Assembly: GCF_001043055.1 (NCBI RefSeq)
Contig: NZ_JYLF01000002.1
Span: forward strand, 124,001-188,000
Length of the DNA stretch: 64,000 nucleotides
Reading direction: 5' to 3'
Source: Pseudomonas weihenstephanensis
Lineage (GTDB): Bacteria > Pseudomonadota > Gammaproteobacteria > Pseudomonadales > Pseudomonadaceae
Positions 20,587 through 30,267 of this stretch are shown piece by piece. Every line of letters starts with the position of its first letter. The stretch's first letter is position 1. The translations under genes and the position numbers were made by a program. The notes under the pieces were generated by a model, which was not told where the DNA came from, did no database searches, and worked only from the letters and a program-made list of their open reading frames with translations.

Positions 20587-21072
20587 ATGACGATCGCCGC
20601 CAACAAGGCTGTCTCCATCGACTATACCCTGACCAACGACGCTGGTGAGGTCATCGACAGCTCCGCCGGTGGCGCGCCACTGGTTTACCTGCAAGGCGCA
20701 GGTAACATCATCCCGGGTCTGGAAAAGGCGCTGGAAGGCAAGGCAGTCGGTGACGAGCTGGAAGTTGCCGTAGAGCCAGAAGACGCTTACGGCGAGTACT
20801 CCGCTGAACTGGTCAGCACGTTGAGCCGCAGCATGTTCGAAGGCGTTGACGAACTGGAAGTCGGCATGCAGTTCCACGCTTCCGCGCCGGACGGCCAAAT
20901 GCAGATCGTGACCATTCGTGATCTGGACGGCGACGACGTGACCGTTGATGGCAACCACCCATTGGCCGGTCAACGCCTGAACTTCAAAGTGAAGGTTGTG
21001 GCCATTCGTGACGCGAGTGAAGAAGAAGTTGCTCACGGCCACGTACACGGTGAAGGCGGTCATCAGCACTGA
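20587..21072 (+). CDS. slyD: SlyD-like FKBP peptidyl-prolyl isomerase
   Basis: Peptidyl-prolyl cis-trans isomerase/chaperone of the SlyD type. The 161-aa protein has the split FKBP domain (start to about 70, and 130-150) with an inserted IF chaperone flap (about 75-125), beginning with SIDYTLTNDAGEVID. The C-terminal histidine-containing tail (HGHVHGEGGHQH) is short compared with the metal-binding tail of E. coli SlyD but keeps potential Ni/Zn-binding histidines. It is monocistronic with a terminator. Confidence 0.9.
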   Translation: MTIAANKAVSIDYTLTNDAGEVIDSSAGGAPLVYLQGAGNIIPGLEKALEGKAVGDELEVAVEPEDAYGEYSAELVSTLSRSMFEGVDELEVGMQFHASAPDGQMQIVTIRDLDGDDVTVDGNHPLAGQRLNFKVKVVAIRDASEEEVAHGHVHGEGGHQH

Positions 21073-21105
21073 TAATGGCTGCTAAGCTCACCTGAGCTAG
21101 CCAGG

Positions 21106-21130
21106 AAAGGGCGCCTACGGGCGCCTTTTT
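21106..21130 (+). terminator. Terminator after slyD-like gene
   Basis: AAAGGGCGCC (from 21106) and GGCGCC followed by TTTTT (to 21130), with loop TACG, form a short strong hairpin and U-run 34 bp after the stop. Confidence 0.88.
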
Positions 21131-21203
21131 CATCTTTAAAGCGTAGGGCAATTGGCTTTTGAGCGGTTGTCTGAACCTGGTCCCGAGATTTTTGGAGTCC
21201 GTC

Positions 21204-21686
21204 ATGAGTGCCTTTCACGAACTTACCCTCGACGCGCTGGACGGCAAGCCGCTGCCACTGGAAACCCTCAAGGGCAAGGTGGTGCTGGTGGTGAACGTCG
21301 CCTCTAAATGTGGTTTGACCCCACAGTACGCGGCGCTGGAAAACATCTATCAGCAGTACAAGGATCAAGGTTTCAGCATTTTGGGCGTGCCGTGCAATCA
21401 ATTCGCGGGACAAGAGCCTGGCACAGACGAGGAAATCCAGTCCTTTTGCAGCCTCAACTACGGCGTGACCTTCGATCTGAGCGGCAAAATGAACGTCAAC
21501 GATCCTGATCGTCATCAGTTGTATCGCTTGTTGGCAGGCGAGGGCGCTGAGTTCCCGGGGGACATTACCTGGAACTTCGAGAAATTCCTGCTGGGTCAGG
21601 ACGGTCGCGTATTGGCGCGTTTTTCGCCGCGCACCGCTCCAGACGATGCCGCAGTGATTCAGGCGATTGAAAAAGCGTTGAGTTAA
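21204..21686 (+). CDS. Glutathione-peroxidase-family thiol peroxidase
   Basis: Thiol peroxidase reducing hydroperoxides, probably using thioredoxin as electron donor, as most bacterial Cys-GPx do. I chose ATG 21204 (TTTGGAG upstream; 160 aa) over 21159. Catalytic residues are Cys36 in NVASKCGLTP, Gln70 and Trp123-Asn124. Cys64 (PCNQF) and Cys82 are candidates for the resolving cysteine. Its stop codon overlaps the stop of the convergent glycosyltransferase by 3-4 bp. Confidence 0.93.
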   Translation: MSAFHELTLDALDGKPLPLETLKGKVVLVVNVASKCGLTPQYAALENIYQQYKDQGFSILGVPCNQFAGQEPGTDEEIQSFCSLNYGVTFDLSGKMNVNDPDRHQLYRLLAGEGAEFPGDITWNFEKFLLGQDGRVLARFSPRTAPDDAAVIQAIEKALS

Positions 21687-22873
21687 CGCTTTTTCACCGG
21701 TACGGAGATGGGGATGGCCTCTGCGCAGGTTTCAGCGCGACAGGCGTTGTGCAGCACCCCTTCGAACTGCCTGATGATGTTTGGCCAGCCATGACGACTG
21801 GCATGCTGACGCGCATTCAGACGAATGGTGCGCAGCGTCTCAGGGTCATCCAGCAGCCAGCTTGCGGCTTCGATCCACGCGTGCTCGTCCCCGGTCATGG
21901 CCAGTACGCCGTTATAGCCATGACGGATATGCAACCCCGCTGCCGCCTCGTCATACGCCACCACGCCTAAACCTGATGCCAGGGCTTCGAGCACAACGTT
22001 GCCGAAGGTTTCGGTCATGCTCGGAAACAAGAACACGTCACTACTGGCGTAGTGACTGGCCAGCGTTTCTCCCGTCTGCACACCACAAAAAATAGCCTCG
22101 GGCAGCGAGGCTTCGAGGGCCGCCCGTTTGGGGCCTTCCCCGACAATGATCAACGTGAGCCGTCGCGCCGGGTAACGGGCTTGCAGTGCCTGCAAGCAGC
22201 GCTTGAGGGCTGTGAGGTTTTTTTCCGGCGCCAGGCGGCCCACGTGCAGCAAGGCAATGTCGTCTTCACGCAGGCCCCAGTGTTGACGCAAGGTGTTCTG
22301 GCGTTTGGCCGGGTTGAACAGGCGGCTGTCAACACCACGGGTCAGCAGTTGCAGGCGCTCGAAGTGCCGGCGTTGCAGTTCCAGACGCTGGCTGGTGCTG
22401 GGTACCAGCGTCAGCGCCGAACGGTTGTGAAACCAGCGCAAATAGTGGGTCAAGGCGCGGGTAATAAGCCCCCAACCGTACTGGCTGGAGTACTGCTGGA
22501 AATTGGTGTGAAAGCCACTGACCACCGCAATCCCCAAACGCCTGGCCACTCGCAACGCGCACAGCCCCAGCGGCCCTTCGGTGGCGATGTACACCACGTC
22601 CGGGCGCTGTTGCTGCCAGCGTTTGCTCAAGCGATGGATTGAAGTCATGCCCCATTGCAGGGTGGGATAGCCCGGTATTGGCCAACCGCGGCACAGCATC
22701 AATTGATCGGTGCTGTGTTGATGGCCATCCCCGCTTTGGCGCGGGCGCACCAGTTCCACGTGATGATTGAGTGCACATAAACCTTCATATAAATGGCCAA
22801 GGGTATTGGCCACGCCATTGATCTCGGGTGGGAAGGTTTCTGTGACGAGGGCGATATGAAGGGCAGTGGTCAT
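21683..22873 (-). CDS. Glycosyltransferase family 1/4 (GT-B)
   Basis: Predicted cytoplasmic GT-B glycosyltransferase related to alpha-mannosyl/glucosyl transferases such as MgtA-like and sulfolipid-type enzymes. From ATG 22873 it is 396 aa (an upstream start at 22897 is possible). The N-terminal ALVTETFPPEINGVANT motif and the C-terminal donor-binding FLFPSMTETFGNVVLEALASG segment with the E-x7-E pattern are clear. Donor and acceptor are not inferable. It follows cysZ by 64 bp on the same strand and ends overlapping the peroxidase gene tail to tail. Confidence 0.88.
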   Translation of the reverse strand: MTTALHIALVTETFPPEINGVANTLGHLYEGLCALNHHVELVRPRQSGDGHQHSTDQLMLCRGWPIPGYPTLQWGMTSIHRLSKRWQQQRPDVVYIATEGPLGLCALRVARRLGIAVVSGFHTNFQQYSSQYGWGLITRALTHYLRWFHNRSALTLVPSTSQRLELQRRHFERLQLLTRGVDSRLFNPAKRQNTLRQHWGLREDDIALLHVGRLAPEKNLTALKRCLQALQARYPARRLTLIIVGEGPKRAALEASLPEAIFCGVQTGETLASHYASSDVFLFPSMTETFGNVVLEALASGLGVVAYDEAAAGLHIRHGYNGVLAMTGDEHAWIEAASWLLDDPETLRTIRLNARQHASRHGWPNIIRQFEGVLHNACRAETCAEAIPISVPVKKR

Positions 22874-22937
22874 GACCCCAGTGTCGGGTAGGGCCATGAC
22901 GTCGATGTGTCACGCTGATGATGGATTTATGAAACGT

Positions 22938-23687
22938 TCAGCGGCTTTTGAGGGCGTCTTCGCCGCGTTCACGCACCCAAAACAGGGTAGCGCCTGCGAC
23001 AGCGGCGGGCATCATCAGCACGTTGACCAGCGGAATCAGCAGTACGAGATAGACGATCCCGCCAAAACTCATGCTCTGCCAGCGTTTTTCACGCAGCCAG
23101 GCGAGCATCTCGTTCCAGCCCAGTTTGTGGTTATCCGCCGGGTAATCGATGTACTGAATGGCCATCATCCAGATCCCGAAAATCAGCCACAGCGGTGCGG
23201 CGATCAGGTTCAGCACCGGAATAAACGACAGGATCAACAAGGCAATGGCGCGGGGCAGAAAATACCCCAGTTTGCGCATTTCTCGCGCCAGGGTGCGCGG
23301 CACCATGGCGATCAGCTCGCCCCAACTGAACGCCGGGAAGTCATCCGTGCCGCGCACCACCACCTCAACCTTCTCTGAGAGAAAACCGTTGAAGGGTGCA
23401 GCAATGATATTGGCGAGCAGGGTGAAGGTAAAAAACACCATCAATGCCACCAGCACCACGAACAACGGCCACAGCAGGTAATTGAGAAAACTCAGCCAGT
23501 TAGGCAGCGCGGGCATCAGGGTATTCACCCATAGGCTGAACTGATGCCCTGCGAAATAAATCAAGCCGACGAACAGCACCAGGTTGATCAGCAATGGCAG
23601 CAATACAAACAGGCGCAGGCCGGGGGTGAGCACCAGCTTGAGACCCTCACGCAGGTAGTGCGGGCCGCAAAGAACAGGGGCGGGCAT
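22938..23687 (-). CDS. cysZ: CysZ, sulfate transporter
   Basis: Inner-membrane sulfate permease for assimilatory sulfate uptake. The 249-aa protein has about four long hydrophobic segments (near 25-50, 65-95, 145-185 and 210-235) and the EI24/CysZ family pattern, with an N-terminal [18 protein letters not shown]. Length matches E. coli CysZ (253 aa). It may share a transcript with the downstream glycosyltransferase, though their functions are not obviously linked. Confidence 0.92.
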   Translation of the reverse strand: MPAPVLCGPHYLREGLKLVLTPGLRLFVLLPLLINLVLFVGLIYFAGHQFSLWVNTLMPALPNWLSFLNYLLWPLFVVLVALMVFFTFTLLANIIAAPFNGFLSEKVEVVVRGTDDFPAFSWGELIAMVPRTLAREMRKLGYFLPRAIALLILSFIPVLNLIAAPLWLIFGIWMMAIQYIDYPADNHKLGWNEMLAWLREKRWQSMSFGGIVYLVLLIPLVNVLMMPAAVAGATLFWVRERGEDALKSR

Positions 23688-23805
23688 AGTTGTACTCCGA
23701 GCAATGAGAAAACGGGGCGACCTTAGCGGCTTTATGAATGGCGTGAAAGCCTTGGATCAGGATCGACAATAACTGTTACAAAGGCGGCCTCAGACGGCTG
23801 CGGTC

Positions 23806-24964
<1,159 letters not shown>

Positions 24965-25025
24965 TACACCGCTTGACCCGAAGGGCACCGTGACTGTTTA
25001 GTCCTGCGTGGCCCGGTTCACACCA

Positions 25026-25057
25026 ATGCCCGTATCGAACGATACGGGCATTTTTTT
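25026..25057 (+). terminator. Terminator after trxB
   Basis: ATGCCCGTATCG and CGATACGGGCAT pair perfectly around a two-base loop, followed by T7. This is a very strong intrinsic terminator 62 bp after the trxB stop. Confidence 0.93.
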
Positions 25058-25081
25058 GTGCGCATTTTTGCTTGTCCCTGC

Positions 25082-25839
25082 TCACCCTCCATCCGACGCG
25101 TCAGGTTCTGCTCGATACACTTCGGCAAAAATGTCGGTGATGTCGCGCTGTGGTGAGCGTTGCTTCAAGGCCCTGACGTTGGCGCTTAAACGCAACAGGT
25201 CGTGGCTGGGTGTGGCCCTGTGTTCGGGTGGCAAGGGTTTCGACCATTCGCGCATGGCCTGTGGCAGGGCGCGGCGGCCGACTTTGGCGATGCGTTTGAT
25301 TTCCCATTCGACCAAACGGTTGGGCAGCGTTCAGAACGTCATGACGTGATAGACGTACCAGAAAACGCGTACACCCAACCCACCTCCTTCTCACGCCAAC
25401 GACGGTGCATGGCGGCATGGGCATTGCGGAGCGCAGCCCTTCGTGAGGCGGATCGTCAGGGCCTTGAAGTTCCAGCGGGTCTTGAAGGGCTTTGGGATCG
25501 TGCCGCTCGTACTCCATGTAACCGAGCCTCCCAATGAGCGATGGATTAAAACGAATGCGGTGGGTGTGCCAGCCCCGTTGGCCTTGTTCATCCAAAGACC
25601 ACAACCTGATCTCAAACAGCCGTGTTGATGCGTTCGGGATGGCGCGGATAGCTCAGGCTTAAGATCAGTCCCGGCCTGTGCATATGCATACGCAACAGAC
25701 GTGCCGATACTTGCTCGCTGATCTCTTCACTGTGCTCATGTGCACGTTTGCTGTGCTCCAAAACAGTGGTGAAGCGCTGAGCCCCGATCTTTAATCCATG
25801 ATCAAGCGTTACGGCGTCAGCCGCCCTCATCTGCGTCAA
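25082..25839 (-). pseudogene. Decayed gene, possibly DUF6708-like
   Basis: Three overlapping minus-strand frames read like successive parts of one protein broken by frameshifts. Frame one (25839 to about 25613) carries LRMHMHRPGLILSLSY. Frame two (about 25625-25380) carries FEIRLWSLDEQGQ, then THRIRFNPSLIG and YMEYERHDPKALQDPLEL. A third continues with HRRWREKEVGWVYAF, then after shifts VFWYVYHVMTF, a TGA stop, and TLPNRLVEWEIKRIAKVGRR to the end at 25082. At least two frameshifts and one internal stop are needed. The pattern (aromatic membrane-like stretch, then WxxPLPPE) resembles DUF6708 proteins I know from Pseudomonas; that naming is tentative. No intact copy is here. Confidence 0.6.
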
Positions 25840-25894
25840 GAAGCTTTGGGTGTATCATGTCGCGCAAACGCCCCAGCCGTGACGATCCTTGCCG

Positions 25895-27043
25895 ATGCCT
25901 GATGTAGCCAGCCCTGTTTTCCCTCCTGAACTGATTGCCGGTTTTGCGGCCGTGCAGCAGCACTTTCGTCAGGTGATCGTGCCGCTGTGGCAAGGCCCCG
26001 GCTGGAATGCCGAGCTGGCGTTGCCTTACGAGTCGCTGAGCGCAACCCATCAACCGTTGCCCCCTGCGCGTTACCGTGCGATGGCTTGCGCCCGGCAGTT
26101 GTATGTATTTGCCAGCCTGATGGGGGACGCTCAGTTCCCTGGCGCGGGCGAGCGCGCAGCGGCGCTGTTTCGCGCCTTGCAGCAGCATTTTCATGACGCC
26201 GAACACGGTGGCTGGTTCTACAGCATCGACCCGCAGGGCGCGCCGCTGGATCAGCGCAAAGACCTCTACACCCACGCCTTCATCATTTTTGCCTGTGCGC
26301 ATTACTGGGCCAAAGTCCGTGAGCCGTTGGTGGCGTCGGTGCTCAATGCGGCTTTGGAGGTGGTTGCGCAGCGCTTCAATGATGGCAACGGTTTGTACGA
26401 AGCCAGCTTGAACCGGGATTGGTCCACAGTGGGCAGCGGCCCGCTGCAAAACCCGCTGATGCACTTGGCTGAAGCCTTTCTCGCCACCTTGTCGGTGCGC
26501 GAAGACGCCGCCACTCACGCCGCGCTGCTGGCGCTCGCCGAGGGCATGCAGCAACGCTTCATCGCGCCCGAACACGGGGTGATGCTGGAAAAACCCCGCG
26601 GTGCAGCCGATAACTGGTTTGAGCCGGGCCATCAATTCGAATGGTATTTCCTGCTGCAATCCTCACCTTTGCTGCGCACTACGGCGCTGCACGATTCACT
26701 GGATCGCGCGTTCGGGTTTGCCGAGCAGGTGGGTGTCGATCCGCAGAGCGGGGCGGTCTGCGGCATGTTGGGCAGTGATGGCAGCCTGCGTGATGGCACG
26801 CAGCGAATCTGGGCTCAGGCCGAATACCTGCGGGCACTGACGTTGCGCGAAGATGGCCTGGTGCGGGTGCAACGCCAATTGCAGGCGTTGCAGCAGCACT
26901 TTTTACACGCTGGGGGTTGGTACGAATGCCTTGATGCGCAAGGCCAGGTCAGTCGCGAGGACATGCCCTCGACCACCCCTTATCACCTGGCCACCTGTTA
27001 CAGCGGCCTGGCGCAGTACTTCAATTCAGGCGGCTCGATTTAA
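25895..27043 (+). CDS. AGE-family sugar isomerase/epimerase (D-mannose isomerase-like)
   Basis: Predicted (alpha/alpha)6-barrel enzyme of the N-acylglucosamine 2-epimerase family, probably an aldose-ketose isomerase on mannose or a related sugar. From ATG 25895 it is 382 aa; a TTG two codons upstream is an alternative, and neither has a good ribosome-binding site. Family hallmarks are DLYTHAFIIFACAHYW (near 133), NPLMHLAEAFLAT (near 188) and PGHQFEWYFLL (near 248), with the catalytic-type histidines. It is monocistronic and convergent with hopJ, overlapping it by 4 bp. Confidence 0.85.
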   Translation: MPDVASPVFPPELIAGFAAVQQHFRQVIVPLWQGPGWNAELALPYESLSATHQPLPPARYRAMACARQLYVFASLMGDAQFPGAGERAAALFRALQQHFHDAEHGGWFYSIDPQGAPLDQRKDLYTHAFIIFACAHYWAKVREPLVASVLNAALEVVAQRFNDGNGLYEASLNRDWSTVGSGPLQNPLMHLAEAFLATLSVREDAATHAALLALAEGMQQRFIAPEHGVMLEKPRGAADNWFEPGHQFEWYFLLQSSPLLRTTALHDSLDRAFGFAEQVGVDPQSGAVCGMLGSDGSLRDGTQRIWAQAEYLRALTLREDGLVRVQRQLQALQQHFLHAGGWYECLDAQGQVSREDMPSTTPYHLATCYSGLAQYFNSGGSI

Positions 27044-27381
27044 GCCTTGCGGGTCAATGGCCGGGCGTTGAATTTCACCCCGGCCAGACCGTGAGCGATC
27101 AGGGCGCGAATGTTGCCGTGATCGCTGCCTTCAGGTGTCGCGAGCACTGAGCGGTAATGTTCGCCAAACGCCAACAGGGCCTCTGGGTCGCTCAACCCTT
27201 CCAGCACCGCCAGGCCCAAGGTCTTGCACGACCCTTCGTTTTGCCCGGCAGCATTTTCCACCTCGCCGTTGGTGAAGGCTTGTGGCTGGTAATCGTAGTG
27301 CGCGGCGATAAAAGCCAGGGTGTCGGCAAACAGGTGTTCGCCGCTGTTGAGGCTGACGCGCAGAGCGGTTAGATCAGTCAT
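27040..27381 (-). CDS. HopJ-family protein
   Basis: 113-aa member of the family named after Pseudomonas syringae HopJ. The family is widespread in proteobacteria without type III secretion, so an effector role here is unlikely. I chose ATG 27381, because a conserved region begins at MTDLTALR; upstream codons overlap DUF1244 out of frame. It includes the FTNGEVENAAGQNEGSCK core (about 37-54). It overlaps the upstream DUF1244 gene by 8 bp and is the last gene of a folM-folE-folX-DUF1244-hopJ run. Confidence 0.85.
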   Translation of the reverse strand: MTDLTALRVSLNSGEHLFADTLAFIAAHYDYQPQAFTNGEVENAAGQNEGSCKTLGLAVLEGLSDPEALLAFGEHYRSVLATPEGSDHGNIRALIAHGLAGVKFNARPLTRKA

Positions 27382-27670
27382 GCTTTTTTCCTTGGGCAAA
27401 CGCCGCTGTCTGTTCGGCAGAGGCTTCTTTCTGGTACTGGGCTTTCCAGTCGGCGTACGGCATGCCGTACACCACTTCGCGGGCGTCATCGAGGCTGACC
27501 TCGATCTGGCGCTCATCGGCCGCAGCCTTGTACCACTTGGACAGGCAGTTGCGGCAAAAGCCCGAGAGGTTCATCAGGTCTATGTTTTGCACATCTTTAC
27601 GACTGTCCAGGTGCGCGACCAGGCGACGAAAAGCAGCGGCTTCGAGTTCAAGGCGTTCTTGAGGCGTCAT
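27374..27670 (-). CDS. DUF1244 protein
   Basis: 98-aa conserved protein of unknown function. The sequence contains NLSGFCRNCLSKWY (about 34-47), with a Cys-x-x-Cys that is a hallmark of DUF1244, and MPYADWKAQYQ near residue 70. It overlaps hopJ by 8 bp and follows folX by 29 bp. The pairing with HopJ in one transcript is common in pseudomonads (known context) but its meaning is unclear. Confidence 0.85.
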   Translation of the reverse strand: MTPQERLELEAAAFRRLVAHLDSRKDVQNIDLMNLSGFCRNCLSKWYKAAADERQIEVSLDDAREVVYGMPYADWKAQYQKEASAEQTAAFAQGKKHD

Positions 27671-27699
27671 GGGTTCACCGAGTGAGAGAGGGGGGCAGC

Positions 27700-28071
27700 T
27701 TAGCGGCTTGCCGCCAGCGTAATGGAGACCGATTCGGCAAAGCGCAGGGCGTGCGGTTTGTCGACTTCGACTTCGGCATACAACACAGCGCTATTGGCCA
27801 TCACTAAATCCAGCAGCTCTTGGGTCAACCGTTCCAGCAACGCGAAACGGTTTTCTTCAACGTGGGCAATCACAGCTTTGGTGATGGTGCGGTAATTGAG
27901 CGCGTGGTCGATGTCGTTATCTCGTACGGCCTCTTGCGCGGCATACAGGATGGTGAGGTTGATCAACACATCCTGCTTGTTGAGGATTTCTTCTTCATTG
28001 ATGCCAATGTAGGTGCGCAGGCACAGGTCTTTGACGCGAATACGGGCCATTCCTGGCTGAAGTTGTGGCAT
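27700..28071 (-). CDS. folX: FolX, dihydroneopterin triphosphate 2'-epimerase
   Basis: Pterin enzyme of the FolB/FolX fold that epimerises dihydroneopterin triphosphate towards monapterin. I chose ATG 28071 (123 aa), which overlaps the folE stop by one base (TAATG); longer upstream codons run inside folE. The [14 protein letters not shown] start and the active-site Glu/Lys pattern ([14 protein letters not shown]) fit. With FolE and FolM beside it, the genes make tetrahydromonapterin, the cofactor of phenylalanine hydroxylase in Pseudomonas. Confidence 0.93.
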   Translation of the reverse strand: MPQLQPGMARIRVKDLCLRTYIGINEEEILNKQDVLINLTILYAAQEAVRDNDIDHALNYRTITKAVIAHVEENRFALLERLTQELLDLVMANSAVLYAEVEVDKPHALRFAESVSITLAASR

Positions 28072-28631
28072 TACGACTTGCTCCGTCCAATCAGTTGCAG
28101 GAACTCCATGCGGGTGCTGGGCTCGCGAAAAGCACCGAGCATCACCGAGGTGTTCATGGTCGAATTCTGTTTTTCTACGCCGCGCATCATCATGCACATG
28201 TGCTTGGCTTCAATCACCACGGCCACACCCGCCGCCTGAGTGACGTTCTGAATAGCGTCGGCGATTTCTCGGGTGAGGTTTTCCTGAATCTGCAGGCGGC
28301 GGGCAAACATGTCGACGATGCGGGCCACTTTCGACAGGCCGAGTACTTTGCCGGTCGGAATATACGCCACGTGCGCCTTGCCGATAAATGGCAGCAAATG
28401 GTGTTCGCACAGCGAGTACAGCTCGATATCGGCCACGATCACCATTTCGTCGCTGTCGGAGGCGAACAGAGCGCCGTTGACGATATCGTCAACGCTTTGG
28501 TCATAGCCGTGACACAGGTATTGCATGGCCTTGGCGGCGCGTTTCGGGGTGTCGAGCAAGCCTTCGCGGTCAGGGTTCTCACCGAGACCCAGCAGGATCT
28601 CGCGGTAGTGCTCAGGCAATGATGTGCTCAT
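28071..28631 (-). CDS. folE: FolE, GTP cyclohydrolase I
   Basis: Converts GTP to dihydroneopterin triphosphate, the entry step to folate and monapterin. The 186-aa protein has zinc ligands Cys75 and His78 in LCEHHLLPF and Cys146 in AKHMCM, with the family motif STMNTS (about 157-162). Presence of the zinc ligands shows the zinc-dependent FolEI type. It sits between folM and folX. Pseudomonads carry several folE paralogues, so this one may serve monapterin or light response rather than bulk folate. Confidence 0.95.
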   Translation of the reverse strand: MSTSLPEHYREILLGLGENPDREGLLDTPKRAAKAMQYLCHGYDQSVDDIVNGALFASDSDEMVIVADIELYSLCEHHLLPFIGKAHVAYIPTGKVLGLSKVARIVDMFARRLQIQENLTREIADAIQNVTQAAGVAVVIEAKHMCMMMRGVEKQNSTMNTSVMLGAFREPSTRMEFLQLIGRSKS

Positions 28632-28654
28632 GAAAATACTTCCTCGCGGACGAC

Positions 28655-29365
28655 TTATTTGAGATGCCGACCGCCATTGACGGTCAGAGTGGTGCCGGTC
28701 ACATACGGGTTGTCCAGCAGATAACGCAGGCTTTGATAGATGACCTCGGGCCCGGGTTCGATCCCCAGTGCTGACTTGGCCAGGGCCTTGGCGCGGTACG
28801 CCGCGTCGTCGTCCGGGTTGAACAGCAGCAGCGCGGGCGCAATGCCGTTGACTTTGATCCGTGGCGCCAGTTTAGCCGCGAATGACAACGTCAGGCTGTC
28901 GAGACCCGCTTTGGTGGCGCAATACGCAATGTGCTTGCTGCTGCCCTTGCGGGTCACATCGTCACTGATGTGTACGATATCCGCCGGGCTTGAGCGCTCC
29001 AGCAGCTCGCTGCATTGCAGGTTGATCAGGTACGGCGCGAGCATATGCACACTGAACATCTGTGTGAAGTCGCTGATTTGTGTATCAGTGCTTTCTGGCA
29101 ACCAGGCCGACGCGTTATGCACAATCGCCCGTAAAGCCTGGGTGTGATTTTTCAGTTGTTCGATAAACGCGAGAATGCCGTGCTCGGTTGAAAAGTCGCC
29201 ATATACCGCTGTGGCCCCCAGATCGCGCAACATCTGCACGCCGGGCTTTTCGCTGCGGTAGCTGAAAATCACTCGATAGCCGTCTGCCAGCAATTGCTGC
29301 GCGCAGTGCAAGCCAATGCGCTGGGCAGCGCCCGTGATCAGAATGGGTGCAGATTGAGATGGCAT
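28655..29365 (-). CDS. folM: FolM, dihydromonapterin reductase
   Basis: SDR-family reductase that makes tetrahydromonapterin (and weakly tetrahydrofolate). I chose ATG 29365 (236 aa), since the Rossmann start [11 protein letters not shown] follows at once; an upstream start at 29413 is less likely. TGxxxRIG (11-18), the active-site Ser134, Tyr148 and Lys152 (YCATK) are visible. The Arg after GAAQ matches the pteridine-reductase-like TGxxxR motif. It leads the folM-folE-folX run. Confidence 0.92.
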   Translation of the reverse strand: MPSQSAPILITGAAQRIGLHCAQQLLADGYRVIFSYRSEKPGVQMLRDLGATAVYGDFSTEHGILAFIEQLKNHTQALRAIVHNASAWLPESTDTQISDFTQMFSVHMLAPYLINLQCSELLERSSPADIVHISDDVTRKGSSKHIAYCATKAGLDSLTLSFAAKLAPRIKVNGIAPALLLFNPDDDAAYRAKALAKSALGIEPGPEVIYQSLRYLLDNPYVTGTTLTVNGGRHLK

Positions 29366-29477
29366 GACAGGCTCGGCGTCAGAGAACAGGGGAGAGCGGC
29401 AGCGTGATGGCAAAACTATACCAGCGTCCGCTGCGCCACGGCCATGCCTGTACGGATCCCCTGTTCCTGATGCCGTT

Positions 29478-30047
29478 TCAGTGACCGTTGGAGGTCGCGG
29501 CGCTGCCCAAAGGTTTGGCAGGTGTGCGGTGCAGCCAACCTGACAATAAGTGGGTCGATAAAGGAATAAAGAAGTAAACCATCAAGGGTGTCAGGGCCAG
29601 CGTGCTGACGAACACCCGGGGTAGCAGGCTCAGCTCGCTCAGCAAGGGGTTGAGCACGAAATTGAACAGCAATGAAATCGGAAAAAACGCGAGCCAAATA
29701 GCCACGGCTTGCTTCCAGCGGGGTGGGCGCTGCCCGGCGGCGCCAAACCAGCCGTCGATGCCGCTGACCCGGTGTTCGTGCGGGTGGGCAAACAGCTCGC
29801 TGCCGCGCAGCAACCAGGCCGTGCGCGAGACTGAATGTTCCCACGCGTGCAGGGTGGCTTCATCGGCAAAGCGGAAAATGATTTGAAAGGCGTCATCACC
29901 GGGTGGCGGCGCCAGCACGCCAGAGCCCAGATAACCTGGGAAATCGGTGGCCAACTGTTCGCCTTCATGCAGCCAGGCAATCATGTCTTGATAGCGACCT
30001 TCGGCGACACGGCGTGCAACCATCAAGGTGACAGGGGAGGTAGACAT
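29478..30047 (-). CDS. ABM-domain protein with membrane tail
   Basis: 189-aa protein from ATG 30047. Residues about 5-95 form an antibiotic-biosynthesis-monooxygenase (dimeric alpha/beta barrel) domain, with the expected aromatic and His positions. The C-terminal third has two hydrophobic membrane segments (near 115-135 and 145-170). This combination is common in Pseudomonas, with unproven function. It precedes folM by 112 bp on the same strand. Confidence 0.82.
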   Translation of the reverse strand: MSTSPVTLMVARRVAEGRYQDMIAWLHEGEQLATDFPGYLGSGVLAPPPGDDAFQIIFRFADEATLHAWEHSVSRTAWLLRGSELFAHPHEHRVSGIDGWFGAAGQRPPRWKQAVAIWLAFFPISLLFNFVLNPLLSELSLLPRVFVSTLALTPLMVYFFIPLSTHLLSGWLHRTPAKPLGSAATSNGH

Positions 30048-30267
30048 TGTGTATCTCCATGTGGCTGATGCTGCCAGGGTAAGGCAGGCATAAAACGCAG
30101 CGCCGGGGTGGTGGGCTGCGTTGGGGAGTGCAAGCAAGGATTGTTCCTCTTTTCAATTGACTCAGCCGTTGCTCGGGCACACAGACTTCACTGTTTTCGC
30201 GTGGTCTGTGGAACCTTGCCCCGCTTAATGGCCAATCATTAACCACCCGATACTCAGAGGACAGAGC

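Noticed and set aside
27040..27381. HopJ-family gene as a type III effector
   Set aside because: The family occurs widely in bacteria without type III secretion and this copy lies in a housekeeping run beside DUF1244 and fol genes; no hrp box or chaperone gene is seen.
29416..29844. 142-aa minus-strand frame overlapping the ABM-domain gene
   Set aside because: Out of frame with the ABM gene, Arg/Pro-rich and without a start signal; treated as a shadow.
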